A stretch of 64,000 bases of DNA. Source: Catellatospora sichuanensis. GTDB taxonomy: Bacteria > Actinomycetota > Actinomycetes > Mycobacteriales > Micromonosporaceae. The DNA lies in contig NZ_ML660186.1 of the NCBI RefSeq assembly GCF_007483665.1, positions 62,001 to 126,000 of the forward strand, written 5' to 3'. Shown here piece after piece: positions 34,473 through 42,893 of this stretch. Within the stretch, counting starts at the first letter, position 1. Each line of letters opens with the position of its first letter. The position numbers and the translations under genes are program-made. The notes beneath the pieces were generated by a model. The model saw nothing but the letters and a program-made list of their open reading frames with translations. It was not told the DNA's origin and did no database searches.

Positions 34473-35291
34473 ATGACTGCAACACTCGTTCGCGAGACCG
34501 TCGTGTCCGCGTCCCCCTCGTCCCTGACCGACACCCTCGACGCGACTGCCGGCGATGTTCTGCTGCGCCGTCTCGGTGAGCTGAGCGAGCAAGACCCCGC
34601 ACATGAGGACGTGCGGCAGGAGGCCATCTGTGCCTGGCTGCCGCTGGCCGAACGCCTGGCCCGCCGCTTCCGCCATCGCGGCGTGGATGGCGACGACCTC
34701 GTGCAGGTGGCGACCATCGGCCTGATCCAGGCCGTGGACCGTTTCGACCCCTCCCGCGGCAGTGCTTTCGTGCACTTCGCGGTGCCGACCATCGTCGGCG
34801 AACTCAAGCGCTACTTCCGTGACCGGGGCTGGAGCATGCGGGTCAGTCGCCGCATGCAGGAGCTGTACCTGGACATCAACCGGGTGTCCCCGCAGCTCTG
34901 CCAGGACCTGGGCCGGTGGCCGACCGCCGACGACCTCGCCGCGCATCTCAACGTCACCGTCGAAGACGTGGTGGCCGGGATGCACTGCGCGCAGGCGTAC
35001 CGCATCAACTCCCTCAACGTCGCGGTGAGCGGCGAGGACGGCGATGTGGAGCTCGGCGAGCTGATCGGGGAGACCGACACCGTGCTGGAGTCCATTCCGG
35101 ACGTGCACGCGGTCCGGCAGTACGTCAAGGAACTGCCGGAACGTGAGCAGAAGATCCTCATGCTGCGCTTCGTTCAGGGCCACAACCAGGCCCAGATCGC
35201 GGAGCAGATCGGGGTCTCCCAGATGCACGTGTCGCGTCTGCTCAGCCGGTGCCTCGCGCAGCTGCGCGAGCGCATGCTGGCTGAGGACTGA
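34473..35291 (+). CDS. RNA polymerase sigma factor, SigB/SigF family
   Basis: A group 3 sigma-70 factor of 272 residues. Region 2 contains DDLVQVATIGLIQAVDRFDP, region 3 is the RRMQELYLDINRV...LGRWPTADDLAAHL stretch, and region 4 is REQKILMLRFVQGHNQAQIAE with an HTH. CGGAGG upstream of the ATG at 34473 sets the start. No anti-sigma or anti-anti-sigma gene is adjacent, unlike most sigB/F loci. The 221-bp upstream leader has no ORF I trust. The next gene, a GPGG-motif microprotein, is 55 bp downstream on the same strand. Confidence 0.93.
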   Translation: MTATLVRETVVSASPSSLTDTLDATAGDVLLRRLGELSEQDPAHEDVRQEAICAWLPLAERLARRFRHRGVDGDDLVQVATIGLIQAVDRFDPSRGSAFVHFAVPTIVGELKRYFRDRGWSMRVSRRMQELYLDINRVSPQLCQDLGRWPTADDLAAHLNVTVEDVVAGMHCAQAYRINSLNVAVSGEDGDVELGELIGETDTVLESIPDVHAVRQYVKELPEREQKILMLRFVQGHNQAQIAEQIGVSQMHVSRLLSRCLAQLRERMLAED

Positions 35292-35346
35292 ATCAGCAAC
35301 GGGCAGTAGCGGTTTCGTCACCGAGTTCGTGGGGCAGGAAGGAACC

Positions 35347-35490
35347 ATGGAGCTTTTACTGTGGATCCTCGCCGTGGTCCTGGTCGTTTCCGGGATCGTC
35401 TCGCTGGCACGACGCCAGATCCTGTGGGGCATCGTGCTGATCGTCATCGGTCTGCTGGTCGGACCGGGGGGCGTGAGCATGTTCTCGTAG
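35347..35490 (+). CDS. GPGG-motif small membrane protein
   Basis: A 47-residue, almost entirely hydrophobic protein with two short helices (LLLWILAVVLVVSGIV and ILWGIVLIVIGLLV) joined by ARRQ and ending in GPGGVSMFS. The GPGG box is the name-giving feature of a small actinobacterial family of unknown role. GGAAGGAACC just before the ATG supports the start. Its place directly after a stress-type sigma factor suggests joint regulation, which is inference. A strong terminator follows. Confidence 0.85.
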   Translation: MELLLWILAVVLVVSGIVSLARRQILWGIVLIVIGLLVGPGGVSMFS

Positions 35491-35510
35491 AACATCCACG
35501 CAAGGAAGCC

Positions 35511-35546
35511 GAAGGGCCGGGAAGACCATGGTCTCCCCGGCCCTTC
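35511..35546 (+). terminator. Hairpin terminator after the GPGG gene
   Basis: GAAGGGCCGGGAAGAC pairs with GTCTCCCCGGCCCTTC (one bulge) around CATG. It is 20 bp past the stop, with no U-tract, as usual here. Confidence 0.8.
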
Positions 35547-35609
35547 ACCATGTGCGGACCGAGCCGGCGGGTGCGACCCGCATCACAGGACGACACCCGC
35601 GGCCGACCG

Positions 35610-35615
35610 TACTGT
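35610..35615 (+). promoter_or_regulatory. -10-like TACTGT of the OYE gene
   Basis: TACTGT ends 6 nt before the GTG at 35622, with no ribosome site. A leaderless start is likely. Confidence 0.4.
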
Positions 35616-35621
35616 TGCGCC

Positions 35622-36689
35622 GTGACGGTACTCGGCCAGCCCCTCGAACTGCGCAGCGTGACGCTGCCCAACCGCATCGCGATGTCGCCGATGTGCCAGT
35701 ACTCGGCCGGGCCGGACGGCCTGCCCACCGACTGGCATCTGACCCACCTGGGCGCTCGCGCGGTCGGCGGGGCCGGGCTGGTCATGGCCGAGGCCAGCGC
35801 CGTGCTGCCGGAGGGCCGGATCTCGCCCCGCGACGCCGGCATCTGGTCACCGGCGCATGTGGACGCCTGGCGGCCGGTCACCGCATTCGTGGCCGCGCAC
35901 GGCGCGGTGCCCGCGATCCAGCTCGCCCACGCCGGGTTCAAGGCGTCCACCTGGTGGCCGTTCGCGCAGGAGCGGGGCGGAGTGCCCGACGCCGACGGCG
36001 GCTGGCAGCCGGTCGGGCCGGGCGCAGAGCCGTTCGTGCCGGCGTACCGCACGCCCCGGGCCCTCGACGAGGCCGGCATCGCCGCGGTGATCGCCGCATT
36101 CGCACAGGCCGCGGTGTACGCGGTCGACGCCGGTTTCCAGGCCGTGGAGATCCATGCGGCGCACGGCTACCTGCTCCACGAGTTCTACTCGCCGCTGACC
36201 AACCAGCGCACCGACGGCTGGGGCGGCGACCGCGCCGCGCGCATGCGCCTGGCCGTGGCGGTCGCGACGGCGGTACGCGACGCCGTCGGCCCCGACGTGC
36301 CGGTGCTGGCCCGGGTCTCCGCGACCGACTGGGTCGACGGCGGCTGGGACGTCACCGACACCGTCGCCCTGGCCCGCGAGCTGGCCGCGGCCGGGGTCGA
36401 CCTGATCGACTGCTCCTCGGGCGGTGCCGCCCCGCACGCCGACATCCCGGTCGGCCCCGGCTACCAGGCCCCGCTGGCGGAGCAGGTGCGCCGCGACGCC
36501 GGGGTGCCCACCGGCGCGGTCGGCCTGATCACCGAACCCGAGCAGGCCGAGCGCATCGTCGAGGACGGTCAGGCCGATCTCGTGCTGATCGGGCGGGAAC
36601 TGCTGCGCGACCCGTATTGGCCGCGCCGGGCGCTGGCCAAGCTCGGCGGGCAGCCGCACTGGCCGGACCAGTACGCCCGCGCCTTCTGA
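35622..36689 (+). CDS. Old Yellow Enzyme (YqjM-type NADH:flavin oxidoreductase)
   Basis: FMN-dependent ene-reductase TIM barrel, 355 residues. The redox-tuning cysteine of YqjM-type enzymes is C25 in MSPMCQYSA. Other family blocks are IQLAHAG, HAAHGYLLHEFYSPLTNQR (substrate-binding His and His) and VGLITEPEQAE, with the FMN phosphate site IGRELLRDPYWP near the end. Such enzymes reduce C=C bonds of enones and nitro compounds with NAD(P)H. The start is a GTG at 35622 behind TACTGT. It is not visibly linked to neighbours. Confidence 0.93.
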   Translation: MTVLGQPLELRSVTLPNRIAMSPMCQYSAGPDGLPTDWHLTHLGARAVGGAGLVMAEASAVLPEGRISPRDAGIWSPAHVDAWRPVTAFVAAHGAVPAIQLAHAGFKASTWWPFAQERGGVPDADGGWQPVGPGAEPFVPAYRTPRALDEAGIAAVIAAFAQAAVYAVDAGFQAVEIHAAHGYLLHEFYSPLTNQRTDGWGGDRAARMRLAVAVATAVRDAVGPDVPVLARVSATDWVDGGWDVTDTVALARELAAAGVDLIDCSSGGAAPHADIPVGPGYQAPLAEQVRRDAGVPTGAVGLITEPEQAERIVEDGQADLVLIGRELLRDPYWPRRALAKLGGQPHWPDQYARAF

Positions 36690-36878
36690 CGACCGTCGGC
36701 CCGCAGCCGGGTCGCGACCGCGCTCAGGTGGCCGGAACGCCGCCGTCAGCGCCGTCCTGGTTCCTGTGCTCGCCTTCGGCAGATCAGGGCAAGGACGGAG
36801 TGGCCGCCCAACCTCGGGCCGGCGGTATTGCCAGGCGCGAGCCGGATGCCGGGGCTGCGCTGTGTCGGTGCGCCCGCC

Positions 36879-36884
36879 TAGCGT
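36879..36884 (+). promoter_or_regulatory. -10-like TAGCGT of the alpha/beta hydrolase
   Basis: TAGCGT ends 7 nt before the ATG at 36892. The preceding 200 bp show no ORF or repeat of note. Confidence 0.4.
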
Positions 36885-36891
36885 GGCGGGC

Positions 36892-37614
36892 ATGACGACA
36901 TTCGTACTCGTGCCCGGAATGTGGCTCGGCGCGTGGGCCTGGCGCGACGTGGCGTCGCGGCTGGCCGAAGCAGGCCACGATCCGCGACCGGTGACGCTGA
37001 CGGGCGTCGCCGAGCGGGCCGCCGAGGTGACGCCGCAGACCGACCTGGACACCCACGTCGCCGATGTCGTCGCGCTGGTCGAGGGCGCGGACCTGCGGGA
37101 CGTGGTGCTGGTCGGGCACAGCTACGGCGGCATGGTGGTCTCCGTGGCGGCGGGACAGCTGGCCGCGCGGCTGCGCCGGGTGGTGTACATCGACAGCGGG
37201 CCGCTGCCCGAGGGCACGTCGCAGTTCGACACGAACTCACCCGAGCAGCAGGAACGCATCCTCGCCGAGATCGGTGACGGCTTCCTGGCCCCCGTGCCGC
37301 CGTTCCTGCCGGACCCGGACGACCCGTCCCTGGCCGGCCTCGACGCCGACCTGCTCGCCCTGCTGCGCGAACGCGGCACCCCGCACCCGTTCGCCGCGGC
37401 CCGCCAGCCCGTCCACTACCACCCGGGCTCCTTCTCGGTGCCGTCCGCCCTGATCACCTGCGTGTTCCCGGCGGCCCAGGTGCACGAGATGATCGCCGCC
37501 GGCCACCCGTACTTTGCCCTGCTCGCCGAGGCCGACGTACTCGAACTCCCCACCGGCCACTGGCCCATGCTCAGCCGCCCCACCGACCTGGCCACCCTCC
37601 TCACCCCGCTATGA
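36892..37614 (+). CDS. Alpha/beta hydrolase
   Basis: A 240-residue esterase/hydrolase-fold enzyme, cytosolic. The oxyanion-hole region is LVPGMWLGAW, the nucleophile elbow is GHSYGG (Ser near residue 79), and the catalytic His is in LPTGHWPM at the C-terminus; the acidic residue is probably in the CVFPA...HEM strand region. It resembles small carboxylesterases of the MhpC/EstC type; the substrate is unknown. The start ATG follows a -10-like hexamer. The stop is 4 bp before palindromic element copy 5. Confidence 0.88.
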   Translation: MTTFVLVPGMWLGAWAWRDVASRLAEAGHDPRPVTLTGVAERAAEVTPQTDLDTHVADVVALVEGADLRDVVLVGHSYGGMVVSVAAGQLAARLRRVVYIDSGPLPEGTSQFDTNSPEQQERILAEIGDGFLAPVPPFLPDPDDPSLAGLDADLLALLRERGTPHPFAAARQPVHYHPGSFSVPSALITCVFPAAQVHEMIAAGHPYFALLAEADVLELPTGHWPMLSRPTDLATLLTPL

Positions 37615-37617
37615 GCA

Positions 37618-37671
37618 AAGGAAGGGCACCTTCTTAACGCTCCACGTTATAGAAGGTGCCCTTCTTAACGG
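37618..37671. repeat. Palindromic element copy 5
   Basis: AAAGGAAGGGCACCTTCTTAACG ... AGAAGGTGCCCTTCTTAACGG, with full arms, starts 4 bp after the hydrolase stop. The loop includes GCTCCACGTTAT. Confidence 0.85.
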
Positions 37672-37794
37672 TTTACCGGGGTTGAGCTGCTCGGATGCGA
37701 GTGAATTCGGGTGCAGACCGGTGTCCGGCGGGGAACTGCGGCAGCCCGGCGGTGCGGAGACGTAGGTTGATCGCCGGACGAGGGGAGGCGGGCG

Positions 37795-38310
37795 GTGGAC
37801 GATCGGATCGTGATTCGCCGGGCCGGGCCGGACGACATTCCGGCCGTGCTGGCGCTGATGGACGTGGCCGGGGACTGGCTCGTGGCGCAGGGGCGGCCCG
37901 GACAGTGGGGCACCGGGCGGCAGTCGGCGAACCCGCGGCGCCAGGCGCAGGCCCGGGACTGGGGCGAGGCCGACGGCTTCCACATCGCCGAGATCGACGG
38001 TGTCGTGGTGGGTGCGCTGGTGGTGGGCCTGCCTGCCGACTTCGCGCCGCAGCCGTCCGAACCGGACCTGTACGTGAACCTGCTGCTGGCCGACGTCCGC
38101 CGGCGCGGGCAGGGGATCGGCGCGCTGCTGCTCGACCACGCCCGCGAGCTCGCCCGCGCGACCGGGATCGGCCTGCTGCGACTGGACTGCTACGACGGCG
38201 ACGACCGCAAGCTGGTGCGCTACTACGAAGGCCAGGGCTTCACCGCGACCGCTCCGCTGACGTTCGGAGCCTGGACCGGGCGGGTGATGGAGCAGTCACT
38301 GCACAGCTGA
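37795..38310 (+). CDS. GNAT-family N-acetyltransferase
   Basis: A 171-residue acetyl-CoA-dependent acyltransferase. The acetyl-CoA loop is the DVRRRGQGIGALLLDHA block (Q/RxxGxG/A pattern, near residues 102-118), with LLRLDCYDGDDRKLVRYYEGQGF as the C-terminal strand and helix. The substrate is not predictable. The start is a GTG at 37795. It sits between palindromic element copies 5 and 6. Confidence 0.88.
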   Translation: MDDRIVIRRAGPDDIPAVLALMDVAGDWLVAQGRPGQWGTGRQSANPRRQAQARDWGEADGFHIAEIDGVVVGALVVGLPADFAPQPSEPDLYVNLLLADVRRRGQGIGALLLDHARELARATGIGLLRLDCYDGDDRKLVRYYEGQGFTATAPLTFGAWTGRVMEQSLHS

Positions 38311-38399
38311 GGCCAGCCGGCGCACGGGTGACCGCGCGTCCATGCCTGATCCGTGGCTCAGCAACCGCGATATGCGCAGGCAGCGCCGCTGTCGCGTTT

Positions 38400-38448
38400 G
38401 GAAGGGCACCTTCTATAACGCGGAGCGTTAAGAAGGTGCCCTTCCTTG
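38400..38448. repeat. Palindromic element copy 6
   Basis: GGAAGGGCACCTTCTATAACG / CGTTAAGAAGGTGCCCTTCCTT with loop CGGAG. It is the most compact copy and folds as one near-perfect stem. It is 90 bp after the GNAT stop and 84 bp before the isoprenoid synthase. Confidence 0.85.
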
Positions 38449-38531
38449 CTTCTGTCCGGGCGGGGGTTGGCGCGGGGGTGGGATCATGGGGCTGCGGGGT
38501 CGTCAGGGTCCGCGGGGAGGTGGTCAGCCTC

Positions 38532-40877
38532 ATGAGTGTCGCTACGGAGCTGTTGGAGCCGTTTCCGTTCCGGCAGGAGGATCTCGAGCACCGCAGGCTC
38601 GAGGAGGGTGTGCGGCACACGCTGGCGCACTACGCCGGTTGGCGTGATGCGAACCCGGCAGCGATCGGGTCGCATGTGGAGCTGTACACCGAGCAGCTGC
38701 GGGCGATCGCCGGGCGGCACACGCCCGCGGCCGCGCTGCTGCGCGGGCTCTACGCGCCGCGCCGACGGCGGGAGCTGCGCGAGCAGGCGCTGCTGGAGCT
38801 GAACTACTTCGGCGTCTACAACCTCAGCGAGGTGCCCGACCCGGCCGACGTGGCCCGCGGCGAGGTGCTCGCGCGGGCACACGCCCGTACGGTGCGCGAG
38901 GTCGTCGAGGGCATCGAGCGCGGGCGGGGCGTGGCCGGGGTGGTGGAGTCGCTGGAGCGGCGCTTTCCGACGCTGCGCGGGGTCGCCGAGACGCGCTGGC
39001 TGGCCGAGCGGCTGGACCGGCTGCACCGCACCCTGCCGGAGACGGTCGTGCAGGCGGGGGCGATGGGCAAGGTGGTCCGCACGCTGGTGGGGGTGCTGGC
39101 CATCGGGGGGTACGACACCCGCGACGCGGGACGGGCCGCGGTGCGCGAACACCTCACCCGGATCCTGCCCGGCGCGTACGCGTACGGGGCCGCGTACGCG
39201 GTGATCGACGACAGCTTCCAGGACCTGCCCGGCGAGCACATGCTGCCGCGCGAGCGGGACCGGCTGCACCGGCTGATCCTGCACGGCCTGTCCACCGGCG
39301 GCGCGATCGACCCCGGCGACGTGCCCGACCATCCGCTCGCCGAGGAGATGCACGACCTGTACGGCATCGCGCTGCAGGTCTACCCGTTCGGCACGCACCG
39401 GCACCTCTACCACGCGGCCGAGTCGATGTACCTGGCCCAGCACCGCGACGCGGCCCGCCGCCCGGACGAGCTGCTGGAGGGCGGGCTGGAGTCGGCGTAC
39501 CCGGACATCTTCCTCAAGGCCGGGCTGAGCCGGGTGGTGGCGAACATCCTCGGCCGCCGCAGCCTCGACGACGGCTTCTACGCCCGCTGCCTCAATACGA
39601 TCTTCCTGAGCCAGTTCAAGGACGACCTCGCCGACCGCGAAGAGGACCGCAAGGCCGGGCGGATGACCCCGTTCACGCACCCCGGTGACGGCCGGACCAA
39701 CCCGCTGCTCGACCTGTTCGCCTACGACGCGTACGTCGTGGACCAGGTGTACGGCGGCGACCCGGTCGCCCGCGACGCGCTGACCGGTGTCGGCGCGATC
39801 AAGCTGGCCACGCACCTGTGCGCGGATCCACCGGGCACGCTGCGGCTGCTCGACCAGTACCCGGTCACCCCGGAGATCGCCGTGTTCCTGCGTACCGCGG
39901 CCGGGGTGCCCCGGCGGGTGCTGCCCCAGCTGACCACCTCGGACCTGCGCCTCAAGCGGGAGGCGGCCGCGGTGATGGGGCGCCGCGACCCGAACAGCGT
40001 CGACGCGCGCACCTTCGTGCTCGACCGGCTGCCGCGCATCAACGAGATCGTGCACAACTGCCACGCCGAGGTCAACGCGGCCGAGCTGGCGCCGATCCTG
40101 GCGTACACGATGGACGGTCCCGCCAAGCGGCTGCGGCCCGCGCTGACCCTGATGCTGGCCGAAGGCCTGGGCGTACGCGGCGAGATGCCCGAGTCGCTGC
40201 TCGGCGCGATCGAGCTGTTCCACACCGCCAGCCTGATCTTCGACGACCTGCCCGCCCAGGACGACGCCACGCTGCGCCGGGGCCGCCCGGCCGCGCACAC
40301 CGTGTTCGACGAGGGCAGCGTGCAGCTCGCCGCGATCTCGATGCTGTCCTCGGGCTTCGGCATGCTGGCCCGGCTCGACCGGCACTACCCGGCGCACCGG
40401 GTCACCGACGTCGTCGCGTACGTCGGCACGGTGCTCGGTCCGCAGCGGCTGTGCCGCGGCCAGTATCTCGACCTGCGCTACGCCCGCGACGCGTCGCCGG
40501 TCACCGGCGAGGACATCCTGGAGATGTACCGGCTGAAGACGTCGACCATGGTGGAGGCCGCGCTGGTGCCGCTGCTGATGCTGCTGGACCGGCCCCGGGT
40601 CGAGATCGAGCTGGTCACCCGGTATGCCGACCATGCGGGCATCGTGTTCCAGGCCCGCGACGACATCCTCGACGCGACCGCGTCCAGCGAGCAGCTCGGC
40701 AAGGACTCGGGCAACGACGTGGGCAAGGCCAACCTGGTCCGGGTGTACGGGCTCGCGCAGGCGCGGCGGCTCATGGAGCAGCACCGCGACGCCGCGGTGG
40801 ACAGCTGCGCCGCGCTGCCCTTCGACACCCGCCTGCTGCAGGGCATCGTCGAGCACTTCGCCGCCCGCGGCCGGTGA
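38532..40877 (+). CDS. Two-module isoprenoid synthase (polyprenyl synthetase family fused to a second class I module)
   Basis: A 781-residue protein, roughly twice normal length. The C-terminal half (about 500-781) is a recognisable trans-prenyl diphosphate synthase: first Asp-rich motif DDLPAQDD at 571, RRGRPAAH next, and second motif DDILD at 710. The N-terminal half has a weaker but parallel pair: IDDSFQD at 225-231 and KDDLADREED at 363-372. The motif spacing is about 139 residues in both halves, as expected for the class I isoprenoid fold. I infer an N-terminal terpenoid-synthase or second prenyltransferase module feeding on the C-terminal product. No NSE cyclase motif is obvious. The ATG at 38532 has a weak ribosome site. 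A DoxX gene follows. Confidence 0.85.
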   Translation: MSVATELLEPFPFRQEDLEHRRLEEGVRHTLAHYAGWRDANPAAIGSHVELYTEQLRAIAGRHTPAAALLRGLYAPRRRRELREQALLELNYFGVYNLSEVPDPADVARGEVLARAHARTVREVVEGIERGRGVAGVVESLERRFPTLRGVAETRWLAERLDRLHRTLPETVVQAGAMGKVVRTLVGVLAIGGYDTRDAGRAAVREHLTRILPGAYAYGAAYAVIDDSFQDLPGEHMLPRERDRLHRLILHGLSTGGAIDPGDVPDHPLAEEMHDLYGIALQVYPFGTHRHLYHAAESMYLAQHRDAARRPDELLEGGLESAYPDIFLKAGLSRVVANILGRRSLDDGFYARCLNTIFLSQFKDDLADREEDRKAGRMTPFTHPGDGRTNPLLDLFAYDAYVVDQVYGGDPVARDALTGVGAIKLATHLCADPPGTLRLLDQYPVTPEIAVFLRTAAGVPRRVLPQLTTSDLRLKREAAAVMGRRDPNSVDARTFVLDRLPRINEIVHNCHAEVNAAELAPILAYTMDGPAKRLRPALTLMLAEGLGVRGEMPESLLGAIELFHTASLIFDDLPAQDDATLRRGRPAAHTVFDEGSVQLAAISMLSSGFGMLARLDRHYPAHRVTDVVAYVGTVLGPQRLCRGQYLDLRYARDASPVTGEDILEMYRLKTSTMVEAALVPLLMLLDRPRVEIELVTRYADHAGIVFQARDDILDATASSEQLGKDSGNDVGKANLVRVYGLAQARRLMEQHRDAAVDSCAALPFDTRLLQGIVEHFAARGR

Positions 40878-40975
40878 CACGGCGAAATCCGTCCCGCCCG
40901 GACCGATGAGTTCACCGCGCGGCATCCGTCTACACGGATGAACGCGATGACAGAACTTCGGGAAGGGAACCCGCT

Positions 40976-41389
40976 ATGACCACGTACGCCGCCCCCGCCG
41001 TCCGCCCCCGCCGCGCCGTCCACATCGCCACGTGGACCGGGCAGGTGCTGCTCGGCCTGTTCTTCATCACCGTCGGGGCGACCAAGTATCTGCCCGCTTT
41101 CGAGGCGCCGGCGAGCTTCGGCGAGGTGGGCCTGGGGATGTGGTTCATCTACTTCGTCGGCGCCTGCGAGCTGGCCGGCGGTATCGGGCTGCTGATCCCC
41201 CGGCTGTCGGGGGTGGCGGCGATCGGCCTGGTCGGCCTGATGACCGGAGCGACGATCATGAACCTGTTCGTGCTGCCCGGCGCGGCGTCGAACGCGATCA
41301 TGTCCGGTGCGCTGATCGTGGTCTTCGCGCTGATCGCGCGGGTCCGGGGTCCGTACACCCAGGCCCTGGTCCGCAGCTTCCGCCGCTGA
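40976..41389 (+). CDS. DoxX-family membrane protein
   Basis: A 137-residue four-helix membrane protein. The family start is WTGQVLLGLFFITVGATKYL, followed by IYFVGACELAGGIGLLIP and two more helices. DoxX proteins occur with quinone or redox enzymes, but the role of this subfamily is unclear. GGGAAGGGAACCCGCT precedes the ATG. It lies 98 bp after the isoprenoid synthase and just before a poly-G/poly-C tract, so its downstream region is not reliable. Confidence 0.85.
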   Translation: MTTYAAPAVRPRRAVHIATWTGQVLLGLFFITVGATKYLPAFEAPASFGEVGLGMWFIYFVGACELAGGIGLLIPRLSGVAAIGLVGLMTGATIMNLFVLPGAASNAIMSGALIVVFALIARVRGPYTQALVRSFRR

Positions 41390-41410
41390 GGGCGGCAGGG
41401 TTCACTGTGC

Positions 41411-41519
41411 GGCGTGGGGGGGTGGGGGGGGGGGGGGGGGGGGGGGGGGGGAGAGGCCCGGGGGGGGGGGGGGGGGGGCCCCCCCCGCGCCCCGCCCGCC
41501 CCCCCCCCCCCCCCCCCGC
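41411..41519. other. Extreme poly-G then poly-C tract, probable assembly artefact
   Basis: Starting near 41411 there are runs of G up to about 30 long, broken only by single T, A or AGAGGCCC interruptions, then abruptly runs of C up to about 20. A long G run facing a long C run is what joining two read ends that both carry poly-G tails would give. It fills most of the 209-bp gap between the convergent doxX and dusB genes. A real G-quadruplex-forming locus is possible but less likely. Confidence 0.8.
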
Positions 41520-41598
41520 CGCAACGGTGGGTTCGCGCCGGCCCCCCGCTCCGACGGCAGACCCGCCGGCCCGCCGAAAGCGGGTCGGCGGTGGCGGG

Positions 41599-42726
41599 TC
41601 AGCCGCCGGAGTCGTCGTGTTCGGCGTCCTCGGGGACGGCTTGGGAGTCGCGGTCGTCGAGCCAGCCGTAGGGCAGCACCACCTTGGCGGGGGAGTTGGT
41701 GCGGCCGCGCGGCTGGCCCAGGTTGGCCACCGGGAACGGCGCGTCGTGGTCCAGCTTGCCGAGCAGGTCGTCCAGCTCCATCAGCGACGACGCCATGGCC
41801 ATCGAGCGGCGCAGCTCCGACCCCGCCGGGAAGCCCTTGAGATACCACGCGACGTGCTTGCGGAAGTCGGTGACGGCTTCGCGTTCGGCGCCCCACCAGT
41901 GCACCAGCAGTTCGGCATGGCGGCGCATGACCTGTGCGACCTCACCCAGGTCGGGCATGACCCGCTCGGGGCGGCCGGCGAACGCGGCGGCCAGGTCGGC
42001 GAACAGCCACGGCCGGCCCAGGCAGCCCCGGCCCACCACGACGCCGTCGCAGCCGGTCTCGGCGACCATGCGCAGCGCGTCGTCGGCCTCCCAGATGTCG
42101 CCGTTGCCGAGCACCGGCACGTCCAGCGCCTGCTTGAGGGTCGCGATGGACTCCCAGTCGGCCTCGCCGGAGTAGCGCTGGGCGGCGGTGCGCGCGTGCA
42201 GGGCCACCCACTTCACGCCGGCCTCCTGCGCGATCAGCCCGGCCTCGACGTACGTCAGGTGGTCGTCGTCGATGCCCTTGCGCATCTTGATGGTGACCGG
42301 GATGCCGGCGGGCGCGGCCGCGTCCACGGCGGCCTTGATGATCGAGCCGAACAGGCGGCGCTTCCACGGGATCGCCGAGCCGCCGCCCTTGCTGGTGATC
42401 TTCTTGACGCTGCACCCGAAGTTGAGGTCGATGTGATCGGCGAGGTTCTCGTCCACCACCCGCCGCACCGCCTTGGCGGTGATCTCCGGGTCGACGCCGT
42501 AGAGCTGCATGCTGCGGGGGTGCTCGTCCGGACCGAACTCGATCATCTTGTCGGTCTTCGGGTTGCGCACCGCCAGCGCGACCGTGGTGATCATCTCGCA
42601 CACGTAGATGCCGGCCCCCTGCTCGCGGCAGAGCTGCCGGAACGCGACATTGGTGATGCCCGCCATCGGCGCCAGCACCACCGGCGGATCGACGGGATAC
42701 CGCCCCAACATCAACGTCGCAGTCAC
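41599..42726 (-). CDS. dusB: tRNA-dihydrouridine synthase DusB-like
   Basis: FMN/NADPH enzyme that reduces uridine to dihydrouridine in tRNA, 375 residues. The barrel opens with APMAGITNVAFRQL. The LNFGCSVKKITSKGGGSA block carries the catalytic Cys, followed by TIKMRKG, WVALHARTAAQRYSG, VLGNGDIW and GVVVGRGCLGRPWLF. A GTG at 42726 starts the normal N-terminus; longer reading opens into Gly-rich sequence and is unlikely. The C-terminal ~25 residues are acidic and end close to the suspect poly-G/poly-C tract. Confidence 0.94.
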   Translation of the reverse strand: MTATLMLGRYPVDPPVVLAPMAGITNVAFRQLCREQGAGIYVCEMITTVALAVRNPKTDKMIEFGPDEHPRSMQLYGVDPEITAKAVRRVVDENLADHIDLNFGCSVKKITSKGGGSAIPWKRRLFGSIIKAAVDAAAPAGIPVTIKMRKGIDDDHLTYVEAGLIAQEAGVKWVALHARTAAQRYSGEADWESIATLKQALDVPVLGNGDIWEADDALRMVAETGCDGVVVGRGCLGRPWLFADLAAAFAGRPERVMPDLGEVAQVMRRHAELLVHWWGAEREAVTDFRKHVAWYLKGFPAGSELRRSMAMASSLMELDDLLGKLDHDAPFPVANLGQPRGRTNSPAKVVLPYGWLDDRDSQAVPEDAEHDDSGG

Positions 42727-42802
42727 GCCCCCAAGAATCTCACGCCCACCCCCACCACCCCGACCCCCCGTAACCCACCCCACACCCCGTTGCCAGGGCC
42801 AC

Positions 42803-42893
42803 CTGCAAGATCGCGACGATCTTGCGCGAACTGTTGACCTTATGACCGTTTTGCGCGTGTCGTCAGCGCAGTTTCCGCAAGATCGTCGCGATC
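42803..42893. repeat. Inverted repeat with self-complementary arms
   Basis: GATCGCGACGATCTTGC (42809-42825) is exactly complementary to 42877-42893. The left arm with its flank also folds on itself (GCAAGATCG-CGA-CGATCTTGC), so one long hairpin and a short hairpin compete. It lies between two leftward genes and overlaps the stop region of the upstream one. Confidence 0.8.

Noticed and set aside
38484-40925. 813-codon minus-strand frame opposite the isoprenoid synthase
   Set aside because: The plus-strand product has clear motifs, while the minus product is low-complexity shadow sequence.
41411-41519. Natural G-quadruplex regulatory element
   Set aside because: Possible, but G then C runs of this length and order are better explained by read-tail joining; kept only as an alternative.
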